Positions 29,116-39,182 of a stretch of 64,000 bases of DNA are shown here, one piece after another. Position numbers and translations under genes: made by a program. Numbering within the stretch: position 1 is the stretch's first letter; every line of letters starts with the position of its first letter. The notes beneath the pieces are model-generated. The model was not told where the DNA came from. It saw nothing but the letters and a program-made list of their open reading frames with translations, and did no database searches. The DNA is from RGIG8306 sp964566025. Its GTDB lineage: Bacteria; Bacillota; Clostridia; Lachnospirales; Lachnospiraceae. The stretch spans positions 1 to 64,000 of the forward strand of contig CAZMHF010000001.1 in NCBI GenBank assembly GCA_964566025.1, in the 5' to 3' direction.

Positions 29116-29682
29116 ATGAGAGTGATTTCAGGAATAGCAAGGCATATTGCCTTAAAGACGGTTGAGGGATTAGCAACTAGACCGACAACGGATCGAATTA
29201 AAGAAACGTTATTTAATATGCTTCAAACAAAAATACCAGGTTGTGTGTTTATCGATTGTTTTAGCGGTAGCGGGGCAATTGGCATTGAAGCCTTAAGTCG
29301 TGGTGCGAAGGAATCCTATTTTATTGACAATAACCCCAAAGCCATTACGTGTATTCATAAGAATTTAGAGAAAACAAAATTAGCAAATAAGGCGACTGTC
29401 ATCTCTAAAGATGTTGTTACGGCATTGAAATCATTGCATCATAAAAAAATCCTTTCGGATATTATTTTTTTAGATCCGCCTTATGATTTGGGGATAGAAG
29501 AGTCTGTATTACTCACATTGGCAACGTGCGATTATGTGGATGAACAAACTTTGATTATTATAGAGGCGGCATTAGAAACATCATTTGATTATGTTGAATC
29601 TATCGGATATCATATTATTAAATCTAAGAACTACAAAACAAACAAGCATGTTTTTTTAGAGAGGAGTAGCGAATGCATATAG
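29116..29682 (+). CDS. rsmD: 16S rRNA (guanine966-N2)-methyltransferase RsmD
   Basis: 188 aa. SAM-binding motif [18 protein letters not shown] and catalytic DPPYDLG. Begins [13 protein letters not shown], typical of the family. Directly followed by coaD with a 10-nt overlap, the usual pairing in Firmicutes. Confidence 0.95.
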   Translation: MRVISGIARHIALKTVEGLATRPTTDRIKETLFNMLQTKIPGCVFIDCFSGSGAIGIEALSRGAKESYFIDNNPKAITCIHKNLEKTKLANKATVISKDVVTALKSLHHKKILSDIIFLDPPYDLGIEESVLLTLATCDYVDEQTLIIIEAALETSFDYVESIGYHIIKSKNYKTNKHVFLERSSECI

Positions 29683-30170
29683 GAATTTACCCTGGTAGTT
29701 TTGATCCAGTTACCTTTGGCCATCTTGATATTATTGAACGTTCCGTAAAAGTGGTGGATAAATTAATCGTAGGTGTATTAAATAACAATACAAAAACGCC
29801 ATTGTTTTCTGCCAACGAACGTGTTACAATGTTACGGAAAGTGACAAAGCATATTCCGAATATTGAAATCGTTTCCTTTTCAGGTCTTACGATTGATTTT
29901 GCAAAAGAGATGAAGGCAAATATTATTATTCGAGGATTACGAGCTGTTACTGATTTTGAATATGAATTGCAATTAGCACAAACGAATCATATTATGAATC
30001 CGAATATTGATACAATTTTTATGACAACAAATCTTGAATATGCGTATTTAAGCTCTAGCGTTGTAAAAGAGGTTGGATTTTTCAAAGGCAATATTGATAA
30101 ATTCGTATCTTCTGAAATTGTAGATGAAGTATATAAAAAAATGGACAAAATAAGAGAAACAAAGGGGTGA
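29673..30170 (+). CDS. coaD: phosphopantetheine adenylyltransferase
   Basis: 165 aa, family length. Nucleotidyltransferase motif [15 protein letters not shown] (residues 6-20) and [10 protein letters not shown] near residue 125. Makes dephospho-CoA, the penultimate CoA step. AGAGGAG precedes the ATG inside rsmD. Confidence 0.96.
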   Translation: MHIGIYPGSFDPVTFGHLDIIERSVKVVDKLIVGVLNNNTKTPLFSANERVTMLRKVTKHIPNIEIVSFSGLTIDFAKEMKANIIIRGLRAVTDFEYELQLAQTNHIMNPNIDTIFMTTNLEYAYLSSSVVKEVGFFKGNIDKFVSSEIVDEVYKKMDKIRETKG

Positions 30171-30175
30171 CGCAT

Positions 30176-30799
30176 ATGCAAATGCAAAATACGTATGAAC
30201 GTCTGATCGACGAAATCGAGCAATATCTTAAAAGTTGTAAGAAAGCTGCCTTTTCTTCCAATAGCATTACCGTTGATCGAACAAAAATCGAAGAGATGTT
30301 ATTAGAATTACGAAAAAAAACGCCAGAAGAAATTAAGCGTTGTATTAAAATGAATCATAATTACAATCGTATTATTCAAGAAGCGAAGCAAGAGGCAAGC
30401 CGAATCACCGAATCTGCTGCACAAGAAAAAGAAACATTTATTATGGAGCATGAAATCGTCAAAGAGGCGAATGCTCAACGCCAAATGATTTTAGAGCAAG
30501 CGCAAGAGGTTGCTAAACAAATCATTGATGAAGCTGTTTTACAAGCAGATGGTATTAAGGAAAACATGGTTTGTTATACAGATGATACTCTTATGAAAAT
30601 CCAAGAGATTTTACAAAATTCGTTGAACACAACGACTAGTCATTATGAGCATTTAGCAAAAGCATTAAGCGATAAACTAAATCTTGTTGTTGAAAACCGA
30701 AAAGAATTGCATCAACAGTCCATAGATGAGGTAGAAAAAGTGGAAGTAAGCGATGAAACGCATATTCCAATCGATTTTGAAGAGGATGATGAATATTAA
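30176..30799 (+). CDS. coiled-coil protein found after coaD (ATPase subunit H-like), function unknown
   Basis: 207 aa, almost all alpha-helical, with a coiled coil at about residues 55-185 and an acidic C-terminus. It resembles the V-type ATPase subunit H/E-like and DivIVA-like proteins that follow coaD in many Lachnospirales, but no enzymatic motif is present. The start is ATG 30176 with AAGGGG 9-14 nt before it; it follows coaD by 5 nt and is ended by a terminator. Confidence 0.75.
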   Translation: MQMQNTYERLIDEIEQYLKSCKKAAFSSNSITVDRTKIEEMLLELRKKTPEEIKRCIKMNHNYNRIIQEAKQEASRITESAAQEKETFIMEHEIVKEANAQRQMILEQAQEVAKQIIDEAVLQADGIKENMVCYTDDTLMKIQEILQNSLNTTTSHYEHLAKALSDKLNLVVENRKELHQQSIDEVEKVEVSDETHIPIDFEEDDEY

Positions 30800-30808
30800 G
30801 ATGATTAC

Positions 30809-30840
30809 AAAGATGAGGTATGTTGCCTCATCTTTTATTT
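30809..30840 (+). terminator. terminator of the asp23-coaD operon
   Basis: Stem AGATGAGG/CCTCATCT, 7-nt loop, then TTTTATTT. Confidence 0.8.
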
Positions 30841-30908
30841 AAACTCCCACTGAAACAAGGAAGTTCCACCCACCGCCTAAGAGGCGGGGGACTTCCTTGG
30901 GAGGTTAA
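30839..30908. repeat. composite hairpin repeat, copy C (hairpin module only)
   Basis: Identical over 70 bases to 54-123. Consists of the second arm of the CAGTGGGAG hairpin and the long hairpin with CCGCC/GGCGG. It sits between a terminator and the next ribosome binding site, so it could form part of the leader of the pseudouridine synthase mRNA. Confidence 0.85.
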
Positions 30909-30941
30909 AAATAAGTATATAGCAGGTTGGAGGTACCAATA

Positions 30942-31637
30942 ATGAGGATTGATAAATTTCTTTCTGAAATGCAAGTAGGCACTAGAAGTGAAATAAAGAA
31001 ATATATAAAGGCTGGACGCGTTCGTATTGACAACGAAGTGGCAACTCGGCCAGAACAAGTTATCGATGAACAGGTTGCACATGTAGAATTTGATGAGAGA
31101 CCAATTTATTATGCAAAGTTTGAATATTATATGCTTAATAAGCCACAAAATGTTGTTAGCGCTACAAAGGACAATGTTCACGAAACAGTTGTTGATTGTA
31201 TTTATACAAAGCTTAGAAATGACTTATTTCCCGTTGGACGATTGGATATTGATACAGAGGGATTGATGCTTTTAACAAATGATGGACATTTCGCGCATAT
31301 GTTATTGTCACCTAAAAAGAATATTTACAAAACCTATGAGGTAACGATTAAGCATCCACTAACGAGCGTTGATCAAAAGAAACTTGAAAATGGCATCGAT
31401 ATTGGTGAATATGAAATCACTCGACCAGCCAAAGTAGATATCATTGATACGAAAAAAATCTTATTGCATATTACGGAAGGGAAATTTCATCAAGTAAAGC
31501 GCATGTTAGAAGCGGTAGGAAATGAGGTGTTATTTCTAAAGCGAATTCAAATTGGAGAGATTCGATTAGATGAAGCGTTAGCTCCTGGCGAATATCGTTA
31601 TTTGACAAAGGAGGAGATTGATAGTGTTACAAAATAA
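30942..31637 (+). CDS. RsuA/RluB/RluE family rRNA pseudouridine synthase
   Basis: 231 aa. N-terminal S4 domain (MRIDKFLSEMQVGTRSE) and catalytic motif GRLDIDTEGLMLLTNDG near residue 98, with KTYEV and EGKFHQVKRML. Family members modify 16S U516 or 23S sites; the target cannot be fixed by sequence reading. The start is ATG 30942 behind TGGAGGT. It overlaps the HAD gene by 14 nt. Confidence 0.92.
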   Translation: MRIDKFLSEMQVGTRSEIKKYIKAGRVRIDNEVATRPEQVIDEQVAHVEFDERPIYYAKFEYYMLNKPQNVVSATKDNVHETVVDCIYTKLRNDLFPVGRLDIDTEGLMLLTNDGHFAHMLLSPKKNIYKTYEVTIKHPLTSVDQKKLENGIDIGEYEITRPAKVDIIDTKKILLHITEGKFHQVKRMLEAVGNEVLFLKRIQIGEIRLDEALAPGEYRYLTKEEIDSVTK

Positions 31638-32286
31638 AAAGGCTGTTATTTTTGATTTGGATGGCACATTAATTGATTCGATGGGGATTTGGCATGATAT
31701 TGATATTGCGTATCTTTCAAAATATGGACATGAGCTTCCTTCTACCTTACAAAAGACAATTGAAGGAATGAGTTTTACAGAAACAGCAATATATTTTAAA
31801 GAGCATTTTTCGTTGGAGATGGAAATAGAACAAATAAAAGAGGAGTTTAACCAAATGGCATTTTATAAATATCGTCATGAGGTTCCACTAAAAGAAGGTG
31901 TTTATGACTTTCTAACCTATTTGAAAAATAACCGCGTTAAAATGGGGATTGCGACATCAAATTCAATTGAATTGGTGAAGGTTGTTTTAGAGAATCTAAA
32001 AATTAATCATTTTTTTGATTGCATTGTGACTTCTTGTGAAGTAAAAAAAGGAAAACCACATCCAGATGTTTATTTAGAAGCGTCCAGAAAACTGACAGTT
32101 GAGCCAACGACATGTTTGGTTTTTGAAGACATTATCGTGGGAGTATTGGCTGGAAAATCAGCTGGAATGACGGTTTGTGGCGTAGAGGATGCCTTTTGCC
32201 ATCACACAAGGGAAGAGATGAAGGAAGTAGCGGATTACTATATTCATAGTTTTTTTGAATTGAAGGATTTATTAAAGGAGAGGTAA
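31624..32286 (+). CDS. HAD family phosphatase (beta-phosphoglucomutase-like)
   Basis: 220 aa. Motif I is FDLDGTLIDS, motif II around ATSN, motif III KGKPHPDVYL, motif IV VFEDIIVG. Cap type C1, as in beta-phosphoglucomutase and phosphoglycolate phosphatase; substrate unknown. GTG 31624 is preferred because of AAAGGAGGAG at 31607-31616. An SDR gene follows after 3 nt. Confidence 0.85.
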   Translation: MLQNKKAVIFDLDGTLIDSMGIWHDIDIAYLSKYGHELPSTLQKTIEGMSFTETAIYFKEHFSLEMEIEQIKEEFNQMAFYKYRHEVPLKEGVYDFLTYLKNNRVKMGIATSNSIELVKVVLENLKINHFFDCIVTSCEVKKGKPHPDVYLEASRKLTVEPTTCLVFEDIIVGVLAGKSAGMTVCGVEDAFCHHTREEMKEVADYYIHSFFELKDLLKER

Positions 32287-32289
32287 CGT

Positions 32290-33051
32290 ATGAACATTGC
32301 GATTGTAACAGGAGCATCGTCAGGTGTTGGCGAAGAATTTATTAAGCAGCTTATTGAAAAATATCCTCGTTTGGATGAAATATGGGCGATTGCTCGAAGA
32401 GTGGATCGCTTAGAGCGTTTGGAAGAAAAATATCCTAAAAAAGTCAAGGCAATACCTCTTGATTTATCAAAAAAAGAAGCATTTGATGAGTTAAAGCATA
32501 AATTGGACGAGGAACATGCTAACGTTCGCATATTGGTCAATAGTGCAGGTCTTGGCAAAATCGGAAGATTTGCTGAACTTACGATAGAAGAACAATTGCC
32601 AATGCTTCATATCAATATGGAAGCCTTGACAAAAATGACGCATTTAGTGCTTAATTATATGCCTACCAATAGTCGCATTATCAATATCGCTAGTGTCGCT
32701 GCTTTTGTACCACAGCCTTGCTTTGGTATATACGCTGCAACAAAGGCTTATGTATTGAGCTTTTCAAGAGCTATTAATGAGGAGTTAATCAATCGTGGTA
32801 TTTATGTAACGGCTGTATGTCCTGGTCCTATGAATACAGAGTTTTTTATTATTGCTGAAACATCACATAAAAAGACGTCCTATAAAGAGATGTTTAATTC
32901 AGCGGTAGATGGCGTTGTTGAAAAAGCCATTCGAGATAGCGCAATGGGGCTAAGTGTATCCGTATACAGCCCTATGATGAAATTGGTACATGGTATAACA
33001 AAGATAAGTCCACAAAAACTGTTGCTAAAAATAATGAAGAATTTTTATTAG
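32290..33051 (+). CDS. short-chain dehydrogenase/reductase (SDR)
   Basis: 253 aa. TGASSGVGEEF NAD(P)-binding loop (residues 7-17), NSAG, and catalytic S with YAATK (Y-x3-K). The long C-terminus and PGPMNTEF resemble the DltE/YqjQ-like SDR group. Substrate unknown. AAAGGAGAGG lies just before the start. Confidence 0.88.
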   Translation: MNIAIVTGASSGVGEEFIKQLIEKYPRLDEIWAIARRVDRLERLEEKYPKKVKAIPLDLSKKEAFDELKHKLDEEHANVRILVNSAGLGKIGRFAELTIEEQLPMLHINMEALTKMTHLVLNYMPTNSRIINIASVAAFVPQPCFGIYAATKAYVLSFSRAINEELINRGIYVTAVCPGPMNTEFFIIAETSHKKTSYKEMFNSAVDGVVEKAIRDSAMGLSVSVYSPMMKLVHGITKISPQKLLLKIMKNFY

Positions 33052-33061
33052 GAGAATCACC

Positions 33062-33664
33062 ATGCTAAAGCTAAAGCTAAATCTAAAGCTTACAAGAAGC
33101 GAAAAAGGTAATCTAGGTTATTTATCGTATCGAAAGGCACTATATCTACGGAGTGTCATAGTAATCGCAGCGGTGATTATTACGTTTGTGTTATTGGATG
33201 TTTTTCACGTGTTAGATCATTATGTGTGTATGCTGATGGCCGTTTTGTCCGCCTTTCCGTTAGGACATTTTATTGTCGGTTATATTTGTATCGTCCCCTT
33301 TAAAGCGACGGAGGAAACCTCGTTGTTGTATAAGGAGTTTGTCCAAAGCGCTACACCACATGAGTTAATGGTTGATTTAGTCATAACATCGTCCGTTGAA
33401 AAAACAAAACATTTTCAGTTTATGTATGTTGGTAATAAAGAGCTACTTATTTATACACCAATTGCCTTAAATGCAAAAGAAATAGAATATTGGACTTCGT
33501 TTTTTAGAATACCAGAAGCTTTACAAGACTATCGTGTTTCCTTTCAAAGCGATGCGAAGCAATATAAAAACCAATTACAAAATCAAGTGGAAATATCAAC
33601 ACATAGCAAGGAACACATTTCTACCGACGAAATCAAAAAAATCCTTTTAGCAATGGCGGTATAA
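33062..33664 (+). CDS. unrecognised membrane protein, 200 aa
   Basis: Not recognised. It begins with a repeated Lys-Leu stretch encoded by near-tandem 6-bp units. Two membrane segments at about residues 30-50 and 55-78 are followed by a soluble C-terminal region of about 120 aa with Glu- and Lys-rich helices. GGAG lies 7 nt upstream. Located between the SDR gene and a pseudouridine synthase, 2 nt before the latter. Confidence 0.75.
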   Translation: MLKLKLNLKLTRSEKGNLGYLSYRKALYLRSVIVIAAVIITFVLLDVFHVLDHYVCMLMAVLSAFPLGHFIVGYICIVPFKATEETSLLYKEFVQSATPHELMVDLVITSSVEKTKHFQFMYVGNKELLIYTPIALNAKEIEYWTSFFRIPEALQDYRVSFQSDAKQYKNQLQNQVEISTHSKEHISTDEIKKILLAMAV

Positions 33665-33666
33665 CT

Positions 33667-34728
33667 ATGAGAGAATTTATTATCGGCCCGCAAGAAGCAG
33701 GGCGTAAAGTACATAAATATATTTCCCTGGTTCTTGCAAATTCATCTGGGAGTTTCGCTTATAAAGCATTACGAAAAAAAACAATTGTTGTTAATGACAA
33801 AAAAGTGGATCCTAATTATGAGCTTGTTGTCGGGGATTGTGTTAAGATGTATTTGAGTGAAGAAACATTTTTGAATCTTTCGAATAAAAATCAAGCGACA
33901 AAAACACTTAACGAAGAGCATATCTATCAAGAGTTTTATAAGTATTTTCCTTGCGAAAACAAGAGTCTAACGATTGATTTTGTAACGCTTTTTAAACAAA
34001 TTATTATTTTTGAAAATGAACATATCTTGTTAATGAATAAGCCACAAGAAATGTTATCACAAAAAGCAACGGAATCGGATATTTCTTTGATTGAATATAT
34101 GAATTTGTATTTAACAAAAACATCTAGTACAAAAGGGAGTGTATTTCAATCGGGAATCTGCAATCGCCTAGATAGAAATACAAGTGGTATTGTCATTGGT
34201 ACAAAGAGCTTGAAAGGTGCACAGCTAGTCAATTCATTGATTAAGTCCCACAACCTACAAAAATATTATTATTGCATCGTAAAAGGAAGACTGTTAGAGA
34301 AACATATAAAATTGCGTGGGTATTTGACAAAAAATGAAACGACTAACACCGTTTCCATTGAAAAAACTCCATTAAATCATGAGGCGACTTATATTGCAAC
34401 CGATTATGAAGTGCTTGCAACGACGGATACATTGTCTTTTTTGAAGGTTCATTTGATTACAGGAAAAAGCCATCAAATTCGCGCACATTTAGCCTCCATT
34501 AATCATCCAGTGATTGGCGATTACAAATATGGCAATCGACAACAAAATCGAATTTTCAAAGAGAAGTATGGCGTAAGGAATCAACTATTACATGCGGTTC
34601 AAATTAATTTTCCATTTATCGAGGATTCGATGTTTCATGATATATCGACACAATTTTTTTTGGCAGAGATGCCATACAATATGAAAAATATTTTGCAAAG
34701 TGAGAATTTAGATGGCAACATGGGGTAG
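33667..34728 (+). CDS. RluA family pseudouridine synthase (RluC/RluD-like)
   Basis: 353 aa. N-terminal S4 domain (about 10-70) and RluA core with NRLDRNTSGIVIGTK (catalytic Asp) and TGKSHQIRAHLASINHPVIGD. Targets uridines in rRNA or tRNA. An insertion of roughly 40 aa separates the S4 domain from the core. The C-terminus overlaps recU by 17 nt. Confidence 0.9.
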   Translation: MREFIIGPQEAGRKVHKYISLVLANSSGSFAYKALRKKTIVVNDKKVDPNYELVVGDCVKMYLSEETFLNLSNKNQATKTLNEEHIYQEFYKYFPCENKSLTIDFVTLFKQIIIFENEHILLMNKPQEMLSQKATESDISLIEYMNLYLTKTSSTKGSVFQSGICNRLDRNTSGIVIGTKSLKGAQLVNSLIKSHNLQKYYYCIVKGRLLEKHIKLRGYLTKNETTNTVSIEKTPLNHEATYIATDYEVLATTDTLSFLKVHLITGKSHQIRAHLASINHPVIGDYKYGNRQQNRIFKEKYGVRNQLLHAVQINFPFIEDSMFHDISTQFFLAEMPYNMKNILQSENLDGNMG

Positions 34729-35242
34729 TAGAGGGCTTCGCGGCTCCACATTTGAAGAAATGATTAATATGACCATAGAACAATATCGACAAAACAACCT
34801 TGCCCTTATTCAGAAAATTCCAACACCGATTACACCAGTTGAATTTGAAAAGAATACAAGGCATATTACATTGGCTTATTTCGAGCAAAAGAGTACGGTC
34901 GATTATATTGGTGTTGTACAAGGAAATCCTGTTTGCTTTGATGCGAAGGAATCGAAAATAAAAACATATCCATTATCGAATATTCATGAACATCAATATG
35001 AGTTTATGAGAGACTTTGAAAAACAAGGTGGCATATCGTTTATTTTGATTTATTATACGGAACTTAATGAGATTTTTTATGTTCCATTTCGATTGATCGA
35101 ACATTTTTTTGCGCGCAGTCAAAATAATGGTCGAAAAAGCTTTACCTATGATGAATTACCGCGCGAATATCAAGTGCCATTGAAGAACAGTTTTATTGTT
35201 CAATTTTTAGAGGCCTTGCAGCTTGATTTAAATGAGCGATAA
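34712..35242 (+). CDS. recU: Holliday junction resolvase RecU
   Basis: 176 aa. The start MATWGSRGLRGSTFEEMIN and the nuclease core around CFDAKESK match the RecU family of Firmicutes. Cuts Holliday junctions during recombination and chromosome segregation. No penicillin-binding protein gene follows, unlike in Bacillus. The histidine gene cluster starts 101 nt later with its own promoter. Confidence 0.9.
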   Translation: MATWGSRGLRGSTFEEMINMTIEQYRQNNLALIQKIPTPITPVEFEKNTRHITLAYFEQKSTVDYIGVVQGNPVCFDAKESKIKTYPLSNIHEHQYEFMRDFEKQGGISFILIYYTELNEIFYVPFRLIEHFFARSQNNGRKSFTYDELPREYQVPLKNSFIVQFLEALQLDLNER

Positions 35243-35248
35243 AAATGC

Positions 35249-35277
35249 TTGACATGTAGAAGGATGGTTGGTATAAT
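35249..35277 (+). promoter_or_regulatory. promoter of the histidine gene cluster
   Basis: Consensus TTGACA at 35249-35254 and TATAAT at 35272-35277, 17-nt spacer. Transcription should start at about 35284. Confidence 0.9.
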
Positions 35278-35283
35278 TCTTTT

Positions 35284-35325
35284 AGCTTGTAGCATGATAC
35301 CATGTTAGCATGCTAAAGTGTTAGC
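35284..35325 (+). promoter_or_regulatory. candidate operator of the histidine genes
   Basis: A perfect 12-bp palindrome TTAGCATGCTAA lies at 35305-35316, with related TAGC half-sites at 35284, 35290 and 35321. It lies just downstream of the -10 box, where a bound repressor would block transcription. A TrpR-family histidine regulator has been proposed for Firmicutes with a similar-looking palindrome; that link is inference. The leader is too short for a T-box. Confidence 0.5.
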
Positions 35326-35343
35326 GATCAGTAAGGAGTTACT

Positions 35344-36603
35344 ATGACAAATCAATTATTACATACGCCGAATGGTGTTCGGGATTTATATAATTTAGAT
35401 TGTGCTAGAAAGCACACAATTGAGAAGGCGATTCGCAAGACGATTTATACGTATGGCTTTCGCGATATTGAGACACCTACATTTGAGTTTTTCGATATTT
35501 TTAATAAGGAGCGAGGTAGTGTTGCTTCAAATGATATGTATAAGTTTTTTGATAAAGACAATAATACATTAGTATTACGACCAGATATCACGCCGTCCAT
35601 TGCCAGAAGTATTGCAAAATATTATTCGCAAGAAGAGATGCCTATTCGTCTAAGCTATGGTGGAAACACATTTTACAATAATTCTGACTATCAAGGAAAA
35701 CTAAAAGAGGTTACACAAATCGGAGCGGAGCTTGTATTAGATGAAACAAGTGATGCAGATGCAGAGATGATTGCTTGTGTTATTGATTGCTTGTTAGCAA
35801 GCGGATTAAAGGACTTCCAAGTTGAGATTGGACAAGTGGATTACTTAGATGGACTAATTGAAGAAGCCAATTTACTTGAAGAAGACGAGATGCTTTTACG
35901 TGAATTAATTGAGAATAAGAACCATTTTGGCATTGAGGATCTCCTTTCATCAAAGGATGTAGTGCCTTATGTAAGAGAAGGAATTTTATCCGTTACACAA
36001 ATGTTTGGTTCACTAGAACAAATCCTTGAAGCAAAACAATATGCACATGGCGAAAAGGCCAAACAAGCAATTGTTCATCTTGAGAAATTGTATCAAATTC
36101 TCACATACTATGGTTTCGAATCATATGTAACATTTGATTTATCAATGCTTGGTCGTTATCGTTACTATACGGGAATTATTTTTCAAGCCTATACACATGG
36201 AACGGGTGAGCAAATTGTTCGAGGTGGTCGATATGACAATTTGATTGAACAATTCGGAAAGAAAGCACCTAGTGTTGGATTTGCTATTAATGTCGATCAA
36301 TTGTTACTAGCGATGGAACGACAAAAAATTGAAGTTGAGACCGATATAGTTGGTACAATTTTATTATATGAACGAAATCAAAAAGAGATGGCCATTAAGT
36401 TAGCACGCCATTTACGAAAAGCGGGCGATGCTATACAGCTTATGAAAAAGTTTCACGAGTATTCGCTAGAGGATTATATGGCATTGGCAAAACGAAGCTT
36501 TATCGGTGGCATTTTGTATCTTGACGAAAGTGGAGAAACGGTAGAGGTGATTCCCATGGATGGAGAAAAAACAAGTGTTTCTATCCAACAATTTTTACAA
36601 TAA
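35344..36603 (+). CDS. hisZ: ATP phosphoribosyltransferase regulatory subunit HisZ
   Basis: 419 aa. A histidyl-tRNA synthetase-like fold without aminoacylation function: begins TPNGVRDLY and has the core [20 protein letters not shown] and [12 protein letters not shown]. Pairs with the short HisG encoded next to form the active enzyme. Ribosome binding site AAGGAG 5 nt before the ATG. First gene of the cluster. Confidence 0.94.
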   Translation: MTNQLLHTPNGVRDLYNLDCARKHTIEKAIRKTIYTYGFRDIETPTFEFFDIFNKERGSVASNDMYKFFDKDNNTLVLRPDITPSIARSIAKYYSQEEMPIRLSYGGNTFYNNSDYQGKLKEVTQIGAELVLDETSDADAEMIACVIDCLLASGLKDFQVEIGQVDYLDGLIEEANLLEEDEMLLRELIENKNHFGIEDLLSSKDVVPYVREGILSVTQMFGSLEQILEAKQYAHGEKAKQAIVHLEKLYQILTYYGFESYVTFDLSMLGRYRYYTGIIFQAYTHGTGEQIVRGGRYDNLIEQFGKKAPSVGFAINVDQLLLAMERQKIEVETDIVGTILLYERNQKEMAIKLARHLRKAGDAIQLMKKFHEYSLEDYMALAKRSFIGGILYLDESGETVEVIPMDGEKTSVSIQQFLQ

Positions 36604-36614
36604 GTGAGGTTTCT

Positions 36615-37256
36615 ATGCGTTATATAACATTTGCATTAGCAAAAGGACGATTAGCAAAAACAGCATTATCGATTTTTGAGGAAATTGGTATTACTTGCGA
36701 AGAAATGAAGGATGAGAAAACAAGAAAACTCATTTTCGTCAATGAAGAATTAAAATTAAAGTTTTTCTTAGCAAAGGCAACGGATGTCCCTACCTATGTT
36801 GAATATGGGGCAGCGGATATCGGAATTGTTGGAAAAGATACCATTTTAGAAGAAAATAAACGTTTATATGAAGTGTTAGATTTGGGATTTGGAAAGTGCA
36901 AAATGTGTGTAGCGGGGCCGCTATCTGCAAAAGAGCAGCTTACCAATCATGCACAAATTCGTGTTGCGACAAAGTACCCTTCAATTGCAAAAGATTATTT
37001 TTTCAACAAAAAACATCAAACCGTTGAAATTATTAAGCTAAATGGCTCTATTGAATTAGCGCCAATAGTAGGATTGTCGGAAGTCATTGTGGATATTGTG
37101 GAGACGGGTTCCACATTGCGCGAAAATGGACTAGATGTATTAGAGGAAATTTGTTCGCTATCGGCACGCATGGTTGTGAATCGTGTTAGCATGAAGATGG
37201 AAAGCGAACGCATTACAAAGATTATACAAGACTTACGGAATTTAAATTTATCATAA
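36615..37256 (+). CDS. hisG: ATP phosphoribosyltransferase catalytic subunit, short form
   Basis: 213 aa, the short class that lacks the C-terminal histidine-binding domain and needs HisZ. Starts [14 protein letters not shown], and the PRPP region is [16 protein letters not shown]. Catalyses the first histidine step. Located between hisZ and hisD, with 26 nt to hisD. Confidence 0.96.
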   Translation: MRYITFALAKGRLAKTALSIFEEIGITCEEMKDEKTRKLIFVNEELKLKFFLAKATDVPTYVEYGAADIGIVGKDTILEENKRLYEVLDLGFGKCKMCVAGPLSAKEQLTNHAQIRVATKYPSIAKDYFFNKKHQTVEIIKLNGSIELAPIVGLSEVIVDIVETGSTLRENGLDVLEEICSLSARMVVNRVSMKMESERITKIIQDLRNLNLS

Positions 37257-37282
37257 CTAGAGCAAGAAAGGCAGGAGTTACT

Positions 37283-38575
37283 ATGCGTATTATACAATCT
37301 GATGAGCAAACAAAAGTTGATATCATTGCAACATTATTAAAAAGAGATCCTAATCAATATACACAATATGCAAATACGGTGCAGGGGATTATTGATGATG
37401 TTAAGCTTCGAAAGGATATGGCATTATTTGAATATACCGAAAAATTTGATGGAGCCGTTATAGATGAATCCACGATTCGCGTAACAGAAGATGAAATTCA
37501 AGAAGCATTACAGCTTTGTGATGAATCTCTTTTGGAGGTAATGCAAAAATCCATTGAAAACATTAAACGTTTTCATGAAAAACAATTGCAAAATAGTTGG
37601 TTTAATACCGAAGAAAATGGTGTTTTACTAGGTCAAAAGGTTTCTGCGATTTCAGATGTTGGCGTATATGTTCCTGGCGGAAAAGCAGCGTATCCTTCTT
37701 CTGTATTGATGAATATTATTCCAGCAAAAGTAGCAGGCGTTCCTCGTATCACTATGGTAACACCACCTGGAAAAGATGGAAAAGTCAATCCAGCTACATT
37801 GGCAGCCGCTCATTTAGCTGGTGCTACGGAGATGTATAAAGTAGGTGGAGCGCAGGCTATTGCGGGATTAGCATTTGGTACAGAGAGTATTAAAAAGGTT
37901 AATAAAATCGTTGGCCCAGGAAATATCTATGTAACGCTTGCTAAAAAAGCGGTGTATGGTCATGTCAATATTGATAGTACCGCAGGACCTAGTGAGATTT
38001 TGATTATCGCTGATGAAAGTGCTAATCCACGATTTGTTGCGGCGGATTTATTATCGCAAGCAGAGCATGATGAACTAGCATCCTCCATTCTTGTTACGAC
38101 TAGTATGGAATTGGCAAAGCAAGTATCTAATGAAGTTGATACATTCTTAAAAACATTACCACGCACAGAAATTATGCAAAAATCATTAGATAACTATGGA
38201 TATATCCTTGTGTGTGATACACTAGAAGAAGCAATTGATTTAGCAAATGAAATTGCTTCAGAGCATTTAGAGATTTTGACAAAAGAACCATTTTACGTGA
38301 TGACGAAGATCAAAAATGCAGGTGCTATTTTCTTAGGTGAGTATAGCTGTGAACCTGTTGGTGATTATTTTGCTGGTCCGAATCACGTTTTACCAACCAA
38401 TGGAACGGCTAAATTCTTTTCGCCATTATCGGTAGATGATTTCATTAAAAAATCAAGTGTGATATATTATTCAAAAGAGGCATTACAACCTGTATACAAA
38501 GATATTGTACAGTTTGCATCATCAGAGCAATTAACGGCTCATGCAAATGCTGTCGCAATACGATTTGAAGATTAG
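37283..38575 (+). CDS. hisD: histidinol dehydrogenase
   Basis: 430 aa, family length. Contains PGGKAAYPSSVLMN, GPGNIYVTLAKK, STAGPSE, SEHLEIL and GPNHVLPTNGTAKF, which include the catalytic Glu-His and zinc ligands. Oxidises histidinol to histidine in two steps. hisB follows after 9 nt. Confidence 0.97.
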   Translation: MRIIQSDEQTKVDIIATLLKRDPNQYTQYANTVQGIIDDVKLRKDMALFEYTEKFDGAVIDESTIRVTEDEIQEALQLCDESLLEVMQKSIENIKRFHEKQLQNSWFNTEENGVLLGQKVSAISDVGVYVPGGKAAYPSSVLMNIIPAKVAGVPRITMVTPPGKDGKVNPATLAAAHLAGATEMYKVGGAQAIAGLAFGTESIKKVNKIVGPGNIYVTLAKKAVYGHVNIDSTAGPSEILIIADESANPRFVAADLLSQAEHDELASSILVTTSMELAKQVSNEVDTFLKTLPRTEIMQKSLDNYGYILVCDTLEEAIDLANEIASEHLEILTKEPFYVMTKIKNAGAIFLGEYSCEPVGDYFAGPNHVLPTNGTAKFFSPLSVDDFIKKSSVIYYSKEALQPVYKDIVQFASSEQLTAHANAVAIRFED

Positions 38576-38584
38576 GAGGGAGCT

Positions 38585-39172
38585 ATGGATCGTTTTTCTG
38601 AAATAAACCGCTCAACAAAAGAAACAAAAATTTCAATGATACTAGATGTAGATGGAAGTGGCATTGCGGACATTGATACAGGAATTGGTTTTCTTGACCA
38701 TATGTTAAATAGCTTTGCTAGACATGGTTTTTTTGATCTGAATGTATCGGTAGATGGCGATACGTATGTGGACTCCCATCATACAATTGAGGATACGGGA
38801 ATTGTTCTTGGAAAGGCAATTGCAGAAGCACTTGGTGAAAAGCTTTCTATTAAGCGTTACGGATCGGTTATATTACCAATGGATGACGCTCTAGTGCTTG
38901 TTAGTATTGATTTGTCTGGACGTCCTTATCTTGCCTTTGATGCGAGTTTTAGTGCAGATGCAATTGGTGATTTTGATTTGGAAATGGTAAAAGAATTTTT
39001 CTATGCGATTAGTTATAGTGCTGGTATGAATTTGCATATTAAGCAATTGGCAGGAGAAAATAATCATCATATTTGTGAATGTATTTTCAAAGCATTTGCG
39101 AAAGCGCTAGATGAAGCAACAAAATTAGATGGTAGAATTAGTGATGTTCTTTCGACAAAAGGAACATTATAA
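38585..39172 (+). CDS. hisB: imidazoleglycerol-phosphate dehydratase
   Basis: 195 aa, monofunctional form. GIGFLDHML, SHHTIEDTGIVLG and NNHHICECIFKA include the histidines and glutamates that bind the manganese pair. AGGAGGGAGC precedes the start. hisA follows after 10 nt. Confidence 0.97.
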   Translation: MDRFSEINRSTKETKISMILDVDGSGIADIDTGIGFLDHMLNSFARHGFFDLNVSVDGDTYVDSHHTIEDTGIVLGKAIAEALGEKLSIKRYGSVILPMDDALVLVSIDLSGRPYLAFDASFSADAIGDFDLEMVKEFFYAISYSAGMNLHIKQLAGENNHHICECIFKAFAKALDEATKLDGRISDVLSTKGTL

Positions 39173-39182
39173 AGGAGAGCTT

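Noticed and set aside
35284..35343. T-box riboswitch before hisZ
   Set aside because: Only about 60 nt of leader, no T-box sequence and no terminator/antiterminator pair.
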